A stretch of DNA of 10,117 bases from Deinococcus sp. Its GTDB lineage: Bacteria > Deinococcota > Deinococci > Deinococcales > Deinococcaceae. Below, piece by piece: positions 1-6,212 of this stretch. The stretch's first letter is position 1. Each line of letters begins with the position of its first letter. The position numbers and the translations under genes were made by a program. Location of the stretch: the NCBI RefSeq assembly GCF_030523985.1, contig NZ_JAUNHK010000095.1, positions 1-10,117 on the forward strand, in the 5' to 3' direction. The notes below the pieces were generated by a model. That model saw only the letters and a program-made list of their open reading frames with translations. It was not told where the DNA came from and did not search any database.

Positions 1-737
1 ACCATCATGATCCAGCCGGAATACTGCTGGTTTTGCAGCGGGGTGAGGTTCCACAGGCACAGCGCGTTGACATACGGCGTGTAGAGCACTTTGGGTGCGT
101 AGAGCCACACCGCCGCCACCGACATCATCGGCAGGGCCGAGAGCAAACCGAACCAGCCCCGGCTGCCGATGCCCGCAGGCTGCACGGTGGGCAGCGGGCG
201 CAGCACAACGCCCCAGACCATCAGTGAACTGAGGAGATACAGCAGCGGCAGCAGCGGCGCAGCCGTGTTGCTGACCACACTGGCATTGAAGCCCGCAGGC
301 AGGTTCCAGAAAATGACCACCGCCGTCCAGACCGCCAGCGCCACCCAGGGGTCGAGCAGCCAGCCCAGCACGCGCCCCAGTCCCCCGCGTGGGTCGAGGC
401 GAATGCCCCAGGGCAGCCCCAGCACCAGCAGCGGCGGCACTGCCTCGGCCAGCACCATCAACCGGGCCATGTACAGGGCCATACTCTGTCCGGCGAAACT
501 GTTGGCGCCCGTCTGGGTGGACAGAAACCACAGCACCAGTCCCAGGCTGAACAGCGCCGTCTTCCACCAGGGCCAGCGGGCGCGGCCTTCCGGGGTACGC
601 CGGACGCGGGGCAGCGCAGCGAAGTACGCCCCGGCACTCAGCACCAGCAGCGCCAGCATGGGCCAGTCGGGGGTAAAGGCCAGCAGGTCGCCCCAAGTGG
701 GGTTCAGGTTGATCCCCCCAGCGCCGGGCGCCGTCAC
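1..737 (-). CDS. ctaG: CtaG-type cytochrome c oxidase assembly factor (caa3 family), 3' end outside the window
   Basis: Polytopic membrane protein expected to help insert copper into the haem-copper oxidase subunit I site. 245 codons are visible and the C-terminus runs off the window. Hydrophobic helices lie at about residues 27-42, 60-73, 88-108, 131-146, 158-179 and 196-212. Family-like landmarks are PPLLVLG (101-107), a WNLP motif (144-147) before a periplasmic loop, and PLQNQQYSGWIMM (233-245), which resembles the PLxDQQxGGxIM segment of CtaG (PF09678). The start is GTG at 737, overlapping the TGA of the SCO gene by 4 bp (GTGA), so translation is probably coupled. The helix before PPLL (about 85-100) has no histidine, where remembered homologues such as B. 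subtilis CtaG carry one; Tyr89 may occupy that place. This comparison is from memory. Context with SCO and PCuAC genes supports the call. Confidence 0.85.
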   Translation of the reverse strand, partial: MTAPGAGGINLNPTWGDLLAFTPDWPMLALLVLSAGAYFAALPRVRRTPEGRARWPWWKTALFSLGLVLWFLSTQTGANSFAGQSMALYMARLMVLAEAVPPLLVLGLPWGIRLDPRGGLGRVLGWLLDPWVALAVWTAVVIFWNLPAGFNASVVSNTAAPLLPLLYLLSSLMVWGVVLRPLPTVQPAGIGSRGWFGLLSALPMMSVAAVWLYAPKVLYTPYVNALCLWNLTPLQNQQYSGWIMM

Positions 738-1414
738 TGGCCCTGCTCCAGCGGGTTTTGCATCACGTAGCGCACGTCGGAGAGCACGCGGTCGACTTCA
801 CCCATCTGGGTATAGTCCCACAGCGCCCGCAGGCGGCCCGACGAGTCGATCAGGTAGGTGGCGGTGGTGTGGTCCACCTGATAATCCTGCGGCGACTTGA
901 CCTCGCTGCGGCGGTAGCCCACGCCGTACGCCCTGGCGACTTCGCTCAGGCGCGGTTCGGGGATGTTGACCGCGTCGCCGCCGCCGAAATAGTCGAGGTA
1001 CTCGCCCAGCAGTTTGGGCGTGTCGCGCTGCGGGTCCACGCTGACCAGCACCACCCGGAACTTCTCGCGCTCGGCGGGTGTCAGTTTGGCCCGCACCTGA
1101 TTGAGGTAGGCCAGCGTGACCGGGCAGATGTTGGGGCAGTGGGTAAACCCAAAAAAGACCGCGCTGGTCTTGCCGTCTGGCTTGAAGGTGTAGGGCTGAC
1201 CGTCGGCCCCCGTGCCGCTGAAGGCCGCCGCGACGGGCGGACTGGGGTAGGCCGTGCCGTAGAAGGGATAGGGCGAGCGGGCGCGGGCGAACAGCCACGC
1301 TCCACCCAGCAGCAGCGTGACGGCCACCAGCGCCAGCAGCGCCGAGACGTACCAGGGGCGGCCCTGCGGCGGCGCGGCCTCTGGCAGGGGCGGGGCGTCT
1401 TGTGGCAGCGTCAT
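734..1414 (-). CDS. SCO1/SenC/PrrC family copper chaperone-thioredoxin protein
   Basis: 226-aa membrane-anchored SCO protein that binds copper and/or reduces the CuA-site cysteines during maturation of cytochrome c oxidase subunit II. One N-terminal transmembrane helix (about 21-42) follows a short cytoplasmic Pro-rich tail, leaving a thioredoxin-fold domain outside the membrane. The metal ligands are all visible: C93 and C97 in THCPNIC (CxxxC) and H182 in the VDHTTATYL motif. SVDPQRDTP (125-133) is the typical SCO strand-loop and LIDSSGRL (188-195) the C-terminal strand. Length is normal for the family. The ATG at 1414 is preceded by AGGAAG with 7-base spacing and lies 1 bp from the end of the upstream PCuAC gene. 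Its TGA overlaps the ctaG start. Nothing is missing or broken. Confidence 0.94.
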   Translation of the reverse strand: MTLPQDAPPLPEAAPPQGRPWYVSALLALVAVTLLLGGAWLFARARSPYPFYGTAYPSPPVAAAFSGTGADGQPYTFKPDGKTSAVFFGFTHCPNICPVTLAYLNQVRAKLTPAEREKFRVVLVSVDPQRDTPKLLGEYLDYFGGGDAVNIPEPRLSEVARAYGVGYRRSEVKSPQDYQVDHTTATYLIDSSGRLRALWDYTQMGEVDRVLSDVRYVMQNPLEQGQ

Positions 1415-1415
1415 C

Positions 1416-1970
1416 TCAGGGCTTCCTGACCGTGGCGTTGACGGTCAGGGTGCGTCCGTCGGCGGCCTTGAGGATGAGTTTGACCGACTCTCCTACCTTG
1501 AGAGGCCGCTTGAGGCCCATCAGCATCAGGTGGTCGCCGTCGTTGCGAAGGGTCAGTTTGCCGCGTGCCGGCACGACCAGCATCGGCGTCATGACCATGC
1601 CCAGCATGCCGTTACTTTTGACCGTTTTCATCAGCATGCCGTGTGCCGCCAGCGGCGACGAGACGCCCACCAGTTTGACGGCCTGGGCGCTGGAGTTGGT
1701 CAGGGTCATAAAAGCGCTGGTGTCTTTGATGCTCGGTGGAACGGCGGCGACGGTCGCGCCCTGAACGGTCAGCGGCAGTTGCCCGGCAGAAGTGGTCTTG
1801 GCGGGTGTGGCGGTTGCCGCCGAGTGCGCCGAATGGGAAGCCGGGGCTGGGGGGGAATGCGCGGCATGGTCAGCCGGGCCGGTTCTGGTCGCCGTCTGTG
1901 CCAGCACACCGCACAGCAGCAGTCCCGCGCAGGCGGCCAGAATGACCGGAAATTTGGGAGAAAGGGTCAC
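1416..1970 (-). CDS. PCuAC-type periplasmic Cu(I) chaperone (DUF461), secreted
   Basis: Exported copper chaperone expected to hand Cu(I) to the CuA centre or to SCO. I start it at GTG 1970 (184 aa): AAAGGA lies 10 bases upstream, and the product opens with a signal peptide (MTLSPK, then a hydrophobic core to about residue 25). An in-frame GTG at 2000 would add ten residues. A linker at about 34-50 is His-rich (DHAAHS...HSAHS). The PCuAC domain follows, with metal ligands H110, M112, M114, M125, H147 and M149. M125 to H147 is separated by exactly 21 residues as in the family signature (M-X21-H-X-M), with HLMLMGLK following. The H110-M125 spacing is 14 residues rather than the usual 10, suggesting a four-residue loop insertion. 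It is the first gene of the copper operon and directly abuts the SCO gene. An out-of-frame ATG at 2010, 8 bases after a -10 box, competes as a start but gives no family match. Confidence 0.88.
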   Translation of the reverse strand: MTLSPKFPVILAACAGLLLCGVLAQTATRTGPADHAAHSPPAPASHSAHSAATATPAKTTSAGQLPLTVQGATVAAVPPSIKDTSAFMTLTNSSAQAVKLVGVSSPLAAHGMLMKTVKSNGMLGMVMTPMLVVPARGKLTLRNDGDHLMLMGLKRPLKVGESVKLILKAADGRTLTVNATVRKP

Positions 1971-2018
1971 GGTGAACTCGTCCTTTGGGCCGGGGAACAC
2001 TCGGCCCCATCAGCGGGC

Positions 2019-2024
2019 AGTGTA
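2019..2024 (-). promoter_or_regulatory. Putative -10 box of the copper-chaperone operon
   Basis: TACACT on the minus strand fits the TAnnnT -10 pattern seen before most genes here. It would start RNA near 2010, giving a leader of about 40 bases ahead of the GTG at 1970 and its AAAGGA. No convincing -35 is visible. The upstream stretch is the GGCCGG repeat. Confidence 0.45.
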
Positions 2025-2042
2025 GGCCGGGGCCGGGGCCGG
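2025..2042. repeat. Three perfect tandem copies of GGCCGG in a divergent promoter region
   Basis: GGCCGG occurs three times without interruption directly upstream of the copper operon -10 box. The plus strand reads GG-CC-GGGG-CC-GGGG-CC-GG, so a two-tetrad G-quadruplex or strong hairpins are possible. Whether it has a function is unknown. Confidence 0.7.
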
Positions 2043-2064
2043 ATTGTCCCCCGCGACGCGGCGC

Positions 2065-2079
2065 TGGAAGCCGCTTCCA
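2065..2079. promoter_or_regulatory. Candidate LacI-family operator: perfect 15-bp palindrome
   Basis: TGGAAGC-C-GCTTCCA is a perfect inverted repeat around one central base. It lies 23 bp before the start codon of the adjacent LacI-family gene, at the place of its -35 region and 9 bp before its -10 box. Size and symmetry suit a LacI/GalR operator, and the position suits autorepression. Canonical operators often have a central CG, so the odd symmetry is slightly atypical. Confidence 0.5.
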
Positions 2080-2088
2080 TATCCGCGC

Positions 2089-2094
2089 TATGCT
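2089..2094 (+). promoter_or_regulatory. -10 box of the LacI-family gene, leaderless type
   Basis: TATGCT ends 8 bases before the ATG at 2103, so transcription would start at or next to the start codon. No Shine-Dalgarno sequence is present in the gap. The likely -35 position is covered by the palindrome at 2065-2079. Confidence 0.6.
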
Positions 2095-2102
2095 GGCCTG
2101 AC

Positions 2103-3107
2103 ATGCGCCCCCCCACCATTCAGGATGTGGCCCGCGCCGCCGGAGTCGGGGTCGGCACGGTCTCGCGGGTTCTGAACAACCACCCTTCAGTCAAGGGTTC
2201 CACCCGCGAAACCGTCCTGCGCGTCATCACCGAACTGGAGTACACGCCCAATCCCCACGCCCGCCGCATCGCCGGGGGCAAAAGCTACACCATCAGCGTG
2301 CTGCTGCCGGTCGTGACCACCGAATTCTATGTGCGGCTGCTCGACGGGCTGGAAACAGCCTTTCAGGACGCCCGCTACGACGTGGCGATTTTTCCGCTGC
2401 TCGACCGTTCGCGGCTGGAACGCTATCTGGGGTCGCACACCCTGGCGTATCAGGCCGACGGACTCGTGATGGCGACCTACAACCTGACGGGCATGTTCAA
2501 CGAGCGCCGACTGCGTACGCAGCAGCCCACTGTGCTGGTGGACGCCTACGGGGAAGGCGTGGACTGCGCCTACATGGACAATCTGGCGGGTGGGCGGCTG
2601 GCTGGCGAATATGCCGTGACGCTGCCCGGCACGCTGCACGCCCTCTGGGTCGAGACCGAGTTGGACCAGCTTTTCGTGACCCGCGTCTTCGAGGAGCGGC
2701 GCAGCGGTTTTCTGGCGGCGCTACAGGCGGCAGAGCGCCCCCTGGCTGGCGAATACACCGCCGGGTTCGACCCCCACTCGGCACGTCAGGCCGCCGTGAC
2801 GCTCCTTGACCGAGCGCAGGAAAAAGGCGAACTGCCTTGCACGGTCTTCGCCTCGGCGGACCTGCTGGCCGGGGCGCTGATGGACGAAGCAGCGGCGCGG
2901 GGCCTGCGAGTGGGCCAAGACGTGCGCATCATCGGCTTCGACGACCAGCCCTGGGCCGCAGCGCGGAGGTTGACCACGCTGCACCAGCCCGTCGAGAGCA
3001 TGGGCCATGAGGCCGCCACGCTGCTGCTCTCGCGGCTGGGTGGTTACAAGGGAGCGGCCAGAGCGCGGAAATTCACGCCGCGTCTGGTGGTGCGCGACAC
3101 GGCGTAG
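2103..3107 (+). CDS. LacI/GalR-family transcriptional repressor
   Basis: 334-aa cytoplasmic DNA-binding regulator of standard family length. The N-terminal helix-turn-helix is textbook: TIQDVARAAGVGVGTVSRVLN at residues 5-25, then the hinge region (YTPNPHARRIAGGKSYTISV, 47-66). A periplasmic-binding-protein-like effector domain occupies about 62-331, including the C-terminal landmarks RIIGFDDQPWA (275-285) and LTTLHQPVESMGHEAA (290-305). I chose ATG 2103 because it begins just before the helix-turn-helix and sits 8 bases after a TATGCT box. The frame is open much further upstream, but that is not gene-like. No sugar transporter or glycosidase lies nearby, so the effector and regulon cannot be inferred. 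The gene diverges from the copper operon and may influence it through the shared intergenic region, but that is speculation. Confidence 0.94.
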   Translation: MRPPTIQDVARAAGVGVGTVSRVLNNHPSVKGSTRETVLRVITELEYTPNPHARRIAGGKSYTISVLLPVVTTEFYVRLLDGLETAFQDARYDVAIFPLLDRSRLERYLGSHTLAYQADGLVMATYNLTGMFNERRLRTQQPTVLVDAYGEGVDCAYMDNLAGGRLAGEYAVTLPGTLHALWVETELDQLFVTRVFEERRSGFLAALQAAERPLAGEYTAGFDPHSARQAAVTLLDRAQEKGELPCTVFASADLLAGALMDEAAARGLRVGQDVRIIGFDDQPWAAARRLTTLHQPVESMGHEAATLLLSRLGGYKGAARARKFTPRLVVRDTA

Positions 3108-3129
3108 GGGGGCGGCTGCGGCGCTTCTC

Positions 3130-3771
3130 TTACCCCTGCGCTTTCTTGAGCCACTTCTGAATGTCGGCCCGCAGCCGCACGCCCACGGGCGCTTCCAGCC
3201 AGCGCCGCAGCGTTTCAGGGTCGCGTCCGTCGGCGTACCAGGCCGCAAAAATTTCTCCGATGGTCGGGGCGGTGTCGGGGCCAGGGGTGCGCGTCACTTC
3301 GTCCCCCTTGCCGATTTCGCCTTCCTGAACGACGCGGGCATAGAACCCAGGGCGGCCCATTGCGGCGAAGCGTTTGACGAATCCGGCATCTTCCATGCGT
3401 GCGCCGAGGGTGCTGCAGGGAATACGGGGGGCGGTGACTTCCAGTACGACTTCGCCCAGCGCAAAGCGTTCGCCGACGCGCACGGGGGCCGATTCCAGCC
3501 CGCCGACCACCACGTTTTCACCGAAGCTGCCCGGTTCCAGCCCGCGACCCAGCAGTTCTTCCCAGGCGTCGTAGTCCTCGCGGGTGTAGACGTACACGGC
3601 CTGGTCGGGGCCGCCGTGGTGCTTGCGGTTCAGCACGTGGTCGCCTTCCAGTCCATCGGCCCCCACCCGCACCCGCCCCGGCACCGGATGCTTGCGGATG
3701 CCGGTGACGGTCGTGCGCTGGCCGACTTGCAGGGCGGTGGGCTGACCCACATTCACGCTGATGATTTTCAT
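3130..3771 (-). CDS. MOSC-domain protein, YiiM-like
   Basis: 213-aa soluble protein with a MOSC domain (PF03473) followed by a C-terminal 3-alpha helical domain (about 168-208), the YiiM-type arrangement. Family landmarks are KHHGGPDQAVYVY (50-62), the SFGENVVV motif (82-89) and PRIPC with Cys119, the conserved cysteine associated with molybdenum-cofactor sulfur chemistry in MOSC proteins. YiiM-like enzymes reduce N-hydroxylated substrates such as 6-hydroxylaminopurine. The same role here is inferred from architecture only. No ferredoxin or cofactor-synthesis gene lies beside it. The ATG at 3771 follows a CACAAT box by 7 bases, and AGAGG is too close to be a normal ribosome site. The gene converges on the LacI-family gene with a 22-bp gap and no obvious terminator. 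Confidence 0.9.
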   Translation of the reverse strand: MKIISVNVGQPTALQVGQRTTVTGIRKHPVPGRVRVGADGLEGDHVLNRKHHGGPDQAVYVYTREDYDAWEELLGRGLEPGSFGENVVVGGLESAPVRVGERFALGEVVLEVTAPRIPCSTLGARMEDAGFVKRFAAMGRPGFYARVVQEGEIGKGDEVTRTPGPDTAPTIGEIFAAWYADGRDPETLRRWLEAPVGVRLRADIQKWLKKAQG

Positions 3772-3778
3772 GGCCTCT

Positions 3779-3811
3779 ATTGTGCCGCCTCACCCGCAAT
3801 CGTGTTCAAAT
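3779..3811. promoter_or_regulatory. Overlapping divergent promoters for the MOSC gene and the membrane-protein/RNHCP unit
   Basis: Minus strand: TTGAAC (3804-3809) and CACAAT (3779-3784) are 19 bp apart, and CACAAT ends 7 bases before the MOSC ATG. Plus strand: TTGTGC (3780-3785) and TCAAAT (3806-3811) are 20 bp apart, and TCAAAT ends 7 bases before the GTG at 3819. Each -35 overlaps the other promoter's -10, so the two should exclude each other. The matches are moderate and the spacers long. Confidence 0.4.
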
Positions 3812-3818
3812 ACGGGGC

Positions 3819-4235
3819 GTGAGCGTGTCCCCTCCCGAAGTCTCCGCCCCCTCGCCCGTCGCCGTAGGCCGCACCCTGACGCTGGCGACCCTTGTCGGCC
3901 TGTTTTTGTTGACGGTGCTGCCCTTCGTGGCGGCGCTGGTGCAGGGACAGGCCAGCGACCTGCTGCGGCATGTCGTTTATGCCCTTGCCACCGCCTTTTT
4001 GCTGGCTGGCGTGTGGCGCGGCAGCGTCTGGTCGTGGCGGCTGACGGTGGGCCTGAGCGTCCTGAGCGGGTTTCTGGTGTTCGTGGCGGGCATGTTCGCG
4101 GGCAGCGTGAACTGGCAGGGGTGGGTGGTCAGCCTCGCGGGTCTGGGATTTATCGCCTGCGGGCTGCTGCTGGTGGGCCATCCGGCCATTCGCGCCTTTC
4201 TGGACACCCGCTGGGCGGCGCGGGGGCGGGCATGA
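3819..4235 (+). CDS. Four-helix integral membrane protein, function unknown
   Basis: 138-aa hydrophobic protein that I do not recognise. A short Ser/Pro-rich N-terminus (1-17) precedes four predicted transmembrane helices at about 21-41, 50-66, 74-95 and 100-120, and a basic C-terminal tail (RWAARGRA). No catalytic or metal-binding motif is visible, although Trp is frequent (six residues). I chose GTG 3819 because a TCAAAT box ends 7 bases before it, the leaderless arrangement of its neighbours. GTG 3825 is an alternative, and an in-frame TTG at 3780 lies inside the promoter region. The stop overlaps the start of the RNHCP gene (ATGA), so the two are almost certainly cotranscribed and coupled. 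Codon use (G/C third positions) and the helix pattern support it as a real gene. Confidence 0.75.
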   Translation: MSVSPPEVSAPSPVAVGRTLTLATLVGLFLLTVLPFVAALVQGQASDLLRHVVYALATAFLLAGVWRGSVWSWRLTVGLSVLSGFLVFVAGMFAGSVNWQGWVVSLAGLGFIACGLLLVGHPAIRAFLDTRWAARGRA

Positions 4236-4573
4236 CCGGGCGCAAATTCACCGTGCAGGGCACCAACAATTCGTTCATCTGCGGCCACTGCGGAGCCGAG
4301 GTGCAACCGCTGCAAAACGGTTCGGTTCGCAACCATTGCCCGGTGTGCCTGCACTCCAAGCATGTGGACGTGATGCCGGGTGACCGCGCCTGCGACTGCC
4401 ACGGCCTGATGAAACCGGTTGGAGCCGAGCAGAGCGGCAAAAAGGGCTGGGTCATCGTTCACCGTTGCCAGAAGTGCGGCTTTACCGGGCGCAACAAGGC
4501 GGCCCTGGACGACCCCCAGCAGCCCGATAGCTGGGACGCACTGATTGCCGTGACCACGCAGCGGCGCGAGTAG
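4232..4573 (+). CDS. RNHCP-domain zinc-cluster protein
   Basis: 113-aa small basic protein with the RNHCP domain (PF12647), named for the RNHCP motif that is intact here at 33-37. Eight cysteines form metal-cluster pairs: C17xxC20, C36xxC39, C54xC56 and C79xxC82, with H35, H57 and H78 close by. This is consistent with one or two structural zinc sites. The family has no settled function that I know of; the fold suggests nucleic-acid or protein binding, which is inference. The ATG at 4232 overlaps the preceding membrane-protein stop (ATGA), implying translational coupling. Only a weak G-rich stretch lies upstream as a ribosome site. The next gene converges 155 bp downstream. Confidence 0.88.
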   Translation: MTGRKFTVQGTNNSFICGHCGAEVQPLQNGSVRNHCPVCLHSKHVDVMPGDRACDCHGLMKPVGAEQSGKKGWVIVHRCQKCGFTGRNKAALDDPQQPDSWDALIAVTTQRRE

Positions 4574-4577
4574 AAAG

Positions 4578-4632
4578 CCCCGTTCAGGGTTCAGGGTGAA
4601 GGGGGTGGGGTAGGACGAAGAGGGGATTTTTT
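4578..4632 (+). terminator. Possible terminator after the RNHCP gene
   Basis: CCCC plus TTC (4578-4585) can pair with GAA plus GGGG (4617-4625) around a long loop, immediately followed by A and six T residues (4627-4632). The T run just after a G-rich arm suits an intrinsic terminator, but the stem is interrupted and the loop is large. The loop contains a 7-bp tandem, GTTCAGG twice (4582-4595). Confidence 0.3.
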
Positions 4633-4690
4633 CGGATTCGCCCCCGTTGCGACTAAACTTGGATATTCCGAGAGGCAGTCGGTTGTAACA

Positions 4691-4727
4691 AAAAGGGCCG
4701 AAAAACAGGGTGGAAAGAGCAATCGGC
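4691..4727 (-). terminator. Possible weak terminator after the hemolysin III-like gene
   Basis: On the minus strand GCCGA (4727-4723) can pair with TCGGC (4701-4697), followed by CC and a run of T (4694-4690 region). The stem is only 5 bp and the loop about 21 bases, so this is tentative. Confidence 0.22.
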
Positions 4728-4728
4728 T

Positions 4729-5367
4729 TCAGCGCAGAAAAAACATCATGGCCGTGTGCGCCGCGCTGCCGCCCAAAACGAAGAGGTGCCAGACCTCGTG
4801 AAAGCCCCAGCCCCGGTAGCTGCGGCGGGGACGCTTGAGGGCGTAAATCACTGCCCCGACGCTGTACAGCACGCCACCGACCACCAGCCACGCCAGCGCC
4901 GCCGGGGGCAGCCCCGCCTGAAGTTGCGGCCAGAAGGCGACGGCCAGCCAACCCAGGGCGACATACAGCAGCGTGCTGACCACCCGAGGCCCGCGCAGCG
5001 TCAGCAGCTTGTAGCCGATGCCCAGCAGCGCCAGTCCCCAGATGAGCAGCAGCGCCCCGGTGCGGTGGGTGGCGGGCAGCCCGAAAAACAGCACCGGGGT
5101 ATAGGTTCCGGCAATCAGGAGAAAAATGTTGGCATGGTCGAGCTTTCGCAGCCACAGGGCCCCCGCTGCCCCCGGCGAGAAACTGTGATAACTCGCGCTG
5201 GCGGTATACAGCAGCACCAGGCTTGCCCCGAACACGGCGAAGGGCCACAGCGTCAGCCCCCGCGCCTGTGCCCACAGCAGCAGCGGCCCCAGCAGCAGGC
5301 CCAGCCCCGCTCCCGCCCAGTGCGTCCAGGCGTTGATGGGTTCACGGGGCGGGGGAAAACGGTTCAC
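4729..5367 (-). CDS. Hemolysin III / PAQR-family membrane protein
   Basis: 212-aa seven-helix membrane protein of the HlyIII/YqfA branch of the PAQR family (PF03006), a group of probable metal-dependent membrane hydrolases or membrane-homeostasis factors. Family metal-site residues are visible: SASYH in the second helix region (H61), KLDHANIFLLIAGTYTP with D78, and FHEVWH (H190 and H194, HxxxH) with H204 in the last helix. I chose GTG 5367 because a TACACT box ends 7 bases before it and the 212-aa length matches the family. The longer reading from TTG 5424 adds 19 Pro-rich residues, has no ribosome site, and would place the promoter inside the gene. The hemolysin name is historical and does not imply toxicity. 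It diverges from the UPF0114 gene. Confidence 0.9.
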   Translation of the reverse strand: MNRFPPPREPINAWTHWAGAGLGLLLGPLLLWAQARGLTLWPFAVFGASLVLLYTASASYHSFSPGAAGALWLRKLDHANIFLLIAGTYTPVLFFGLPATHRTGALLLIWGLALLGIGYKLLTLRGPRVVSTLLYVALGWLAVAFWPQLQAGLPPAALAWLVVGGVLYSVGAVIYALKRPRRSYRGWGFHEVWHLFVLGGSAAHTAMMFFLR

Positions 5368-5374
5368 GTCGGGC

Positions 5375-5380
5375 AGTGTA
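5375..5380 (-). promoter_or_regulatory. -10 box of the hemolysin III-like gene, leaderless type
   Basis: TACACT on the minus strand, then 7 bases, then the GTG start at 5367. It matches the geometry at the other genes and decides the start codon. No clear -35 is seen. Confidence 0.55.
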
Positions 5381-5496
5381 GGCGGCCCTGAGGCGGGTGA
5401 CTGTGGCCCTTTGATTTCTGCCAACTGATGCAGGAAAAGGCTTTGCCCTCATTCGGCTAAAGGGTTTGCACCTGAGAACTGCCTGTCAGAGCGCTA

Positions 5497-5502
5497 TAAG
5501 AT
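5497..5502 (+). promoter_or_regulatory. -10 box of the UPF0114 gene, leaderless type
   Basis: TAAGAT (within TATAAGAT) ends 7 bases before ATG 5510. The other possible start, ATG 5501, lies inside this box, so 5510 is preferred. Confidence 0.6.
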
Positions 5503-5509
5503 GCCCCCC

Positions 5510-6172
5510 ATGTCTTCTCCTCCCTCCAAGAGCGACTGGTTCAGCGAACTGATTGGCCGTACCCGTTTCGTGGTACTCATTGCCGTCATCGCCGTGTTGC
5601 TGGTCGCCTTCAGCCTGTTTTTGCAAGGCACCCTGATCGCGCTGTCCACCATCTACGAAACGTGGCACGAGATGCTGACCAAAGGCGTCAAGAGTCAGTC
5701 GGGCACGCTTGCCGTGGAGTTTCTGGAAGTCGTCGGCACCATGCTCAAGGCGGTGGTGTTTTACCTCATCGGCATCGGGCTGTATTCGCTGTTTATCAGG
5801 CCGCTGAACCTGACCGCCGCGCTGGGGGTCGAGAGCCTGTCGGACCTGGAGCAGAAGGTCGTGTCGGTAATCGTCGTGATTCTGGGCGTCACCTTCCTGG
5901 AACACTTCATCCGCTGGGAAAAACCGCTGGACACGCTGTATTTCGCAGCCGCCCTGGCGCTGGCAGGCGGGGCGCTGGTGCTGTTTCAGAATGTCCACAA
6001 GGGGTCGGGCAGCGACTTGCAGCAGCCCCAGAGCAAACTGCGTGCCCGCCGCGAATTGTTCGAGAAAGACCACGAGGGCCGCGAAATTACCGAGGGGGAC
6101 GTGCGCAAGGCCGAAGCCGCGACCCGGGCCAAGCTCGAAGGAAAAGTGGACCCGGAGGACGGAGCGGGATAA
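5510..6172 (+). CDS. UPF0114 (YqhA) family membrane protein with charged C-terminal tail
   Basis: 220-aa integral membrane protein resembling UPF0114/YqhA (PF03350), a conserved family of unknown function. Predicted helices are at about 20-40, 76-96, 116-131 and 142-160. The landmarks are the RFVVLIAVIAVLLVAFSLFL first helix (19-38), GLYSLFIRPL (90-99) and LEHFIRWEKPLDTLYFAAALAL (130-151). After the last helix there is a hydrophilic, charged tail of about 55 residues (165-220) rich in Glu, Lys and Arg, longer than I expect for the family and probably cytoplasmic and helical. The start at ATG 5510 follows the TAAGAT box by 7 bases. The gene stands alone, diverges from the hemolysin III-like gene, converges on guaB, and ends before a strong terminator. 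Confidence 0.88.
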   Translation: MSSPPSKSDWFSELIGRTRFVVLIAVIAVLLVAFSLFLQGTLIALSTIYETWHEMLTKGVKSQSGTLAVEFLEVVGTMLKAVVFYLIGIGLYSLFIRPLNLTAALGVESLSDLEQKVVSVIVVILGVTFLEHFIRWEKPLDTLYFAAALALAGGALVLFQNVHKGSGSDLQQPQSKLRARRELFEKDHEGREITEGDVRKAEAATRAKLEGKVDPEDGAG

Positions 6173-6212
6173 GGAGGATGGAGGATGGGTTCGCTTTGCT
6201 GATGGATGATGG

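Noticed and set aside
169..900. Long plus-strand open frame opposite ctaG and the SCO gene
   Set aside because: Low-complexity Ser/Pro/Ala/Arg translation and no family. It is the GC-rich shadow of well-supported minus-strand genes.
2008..2010. ATG 2010, 8 bases after TACACT, as a leaderless start for the copper chaperone
   Set aside because: It is out of frame with the PCuAC gene and reads about 45 meaningless codons. GTG 1970 has a ribosome site and gives a proper signal peptide.
3108..3129. Terminator between the LacI-type and MOSC genes
   Set aside because: Imperfect GTAGGGG/CCCCTGC pairing is possible around a long loop that extends into MOSC, but there is no T run on either strand.
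5368..5509. Radiation/desiccation response motif in the hemolysin III/UPF0114 divergent region
   Set aside because: I looked for a palindrome like the Deinococcus RDRM here and in the other promoter regions and saw no match.
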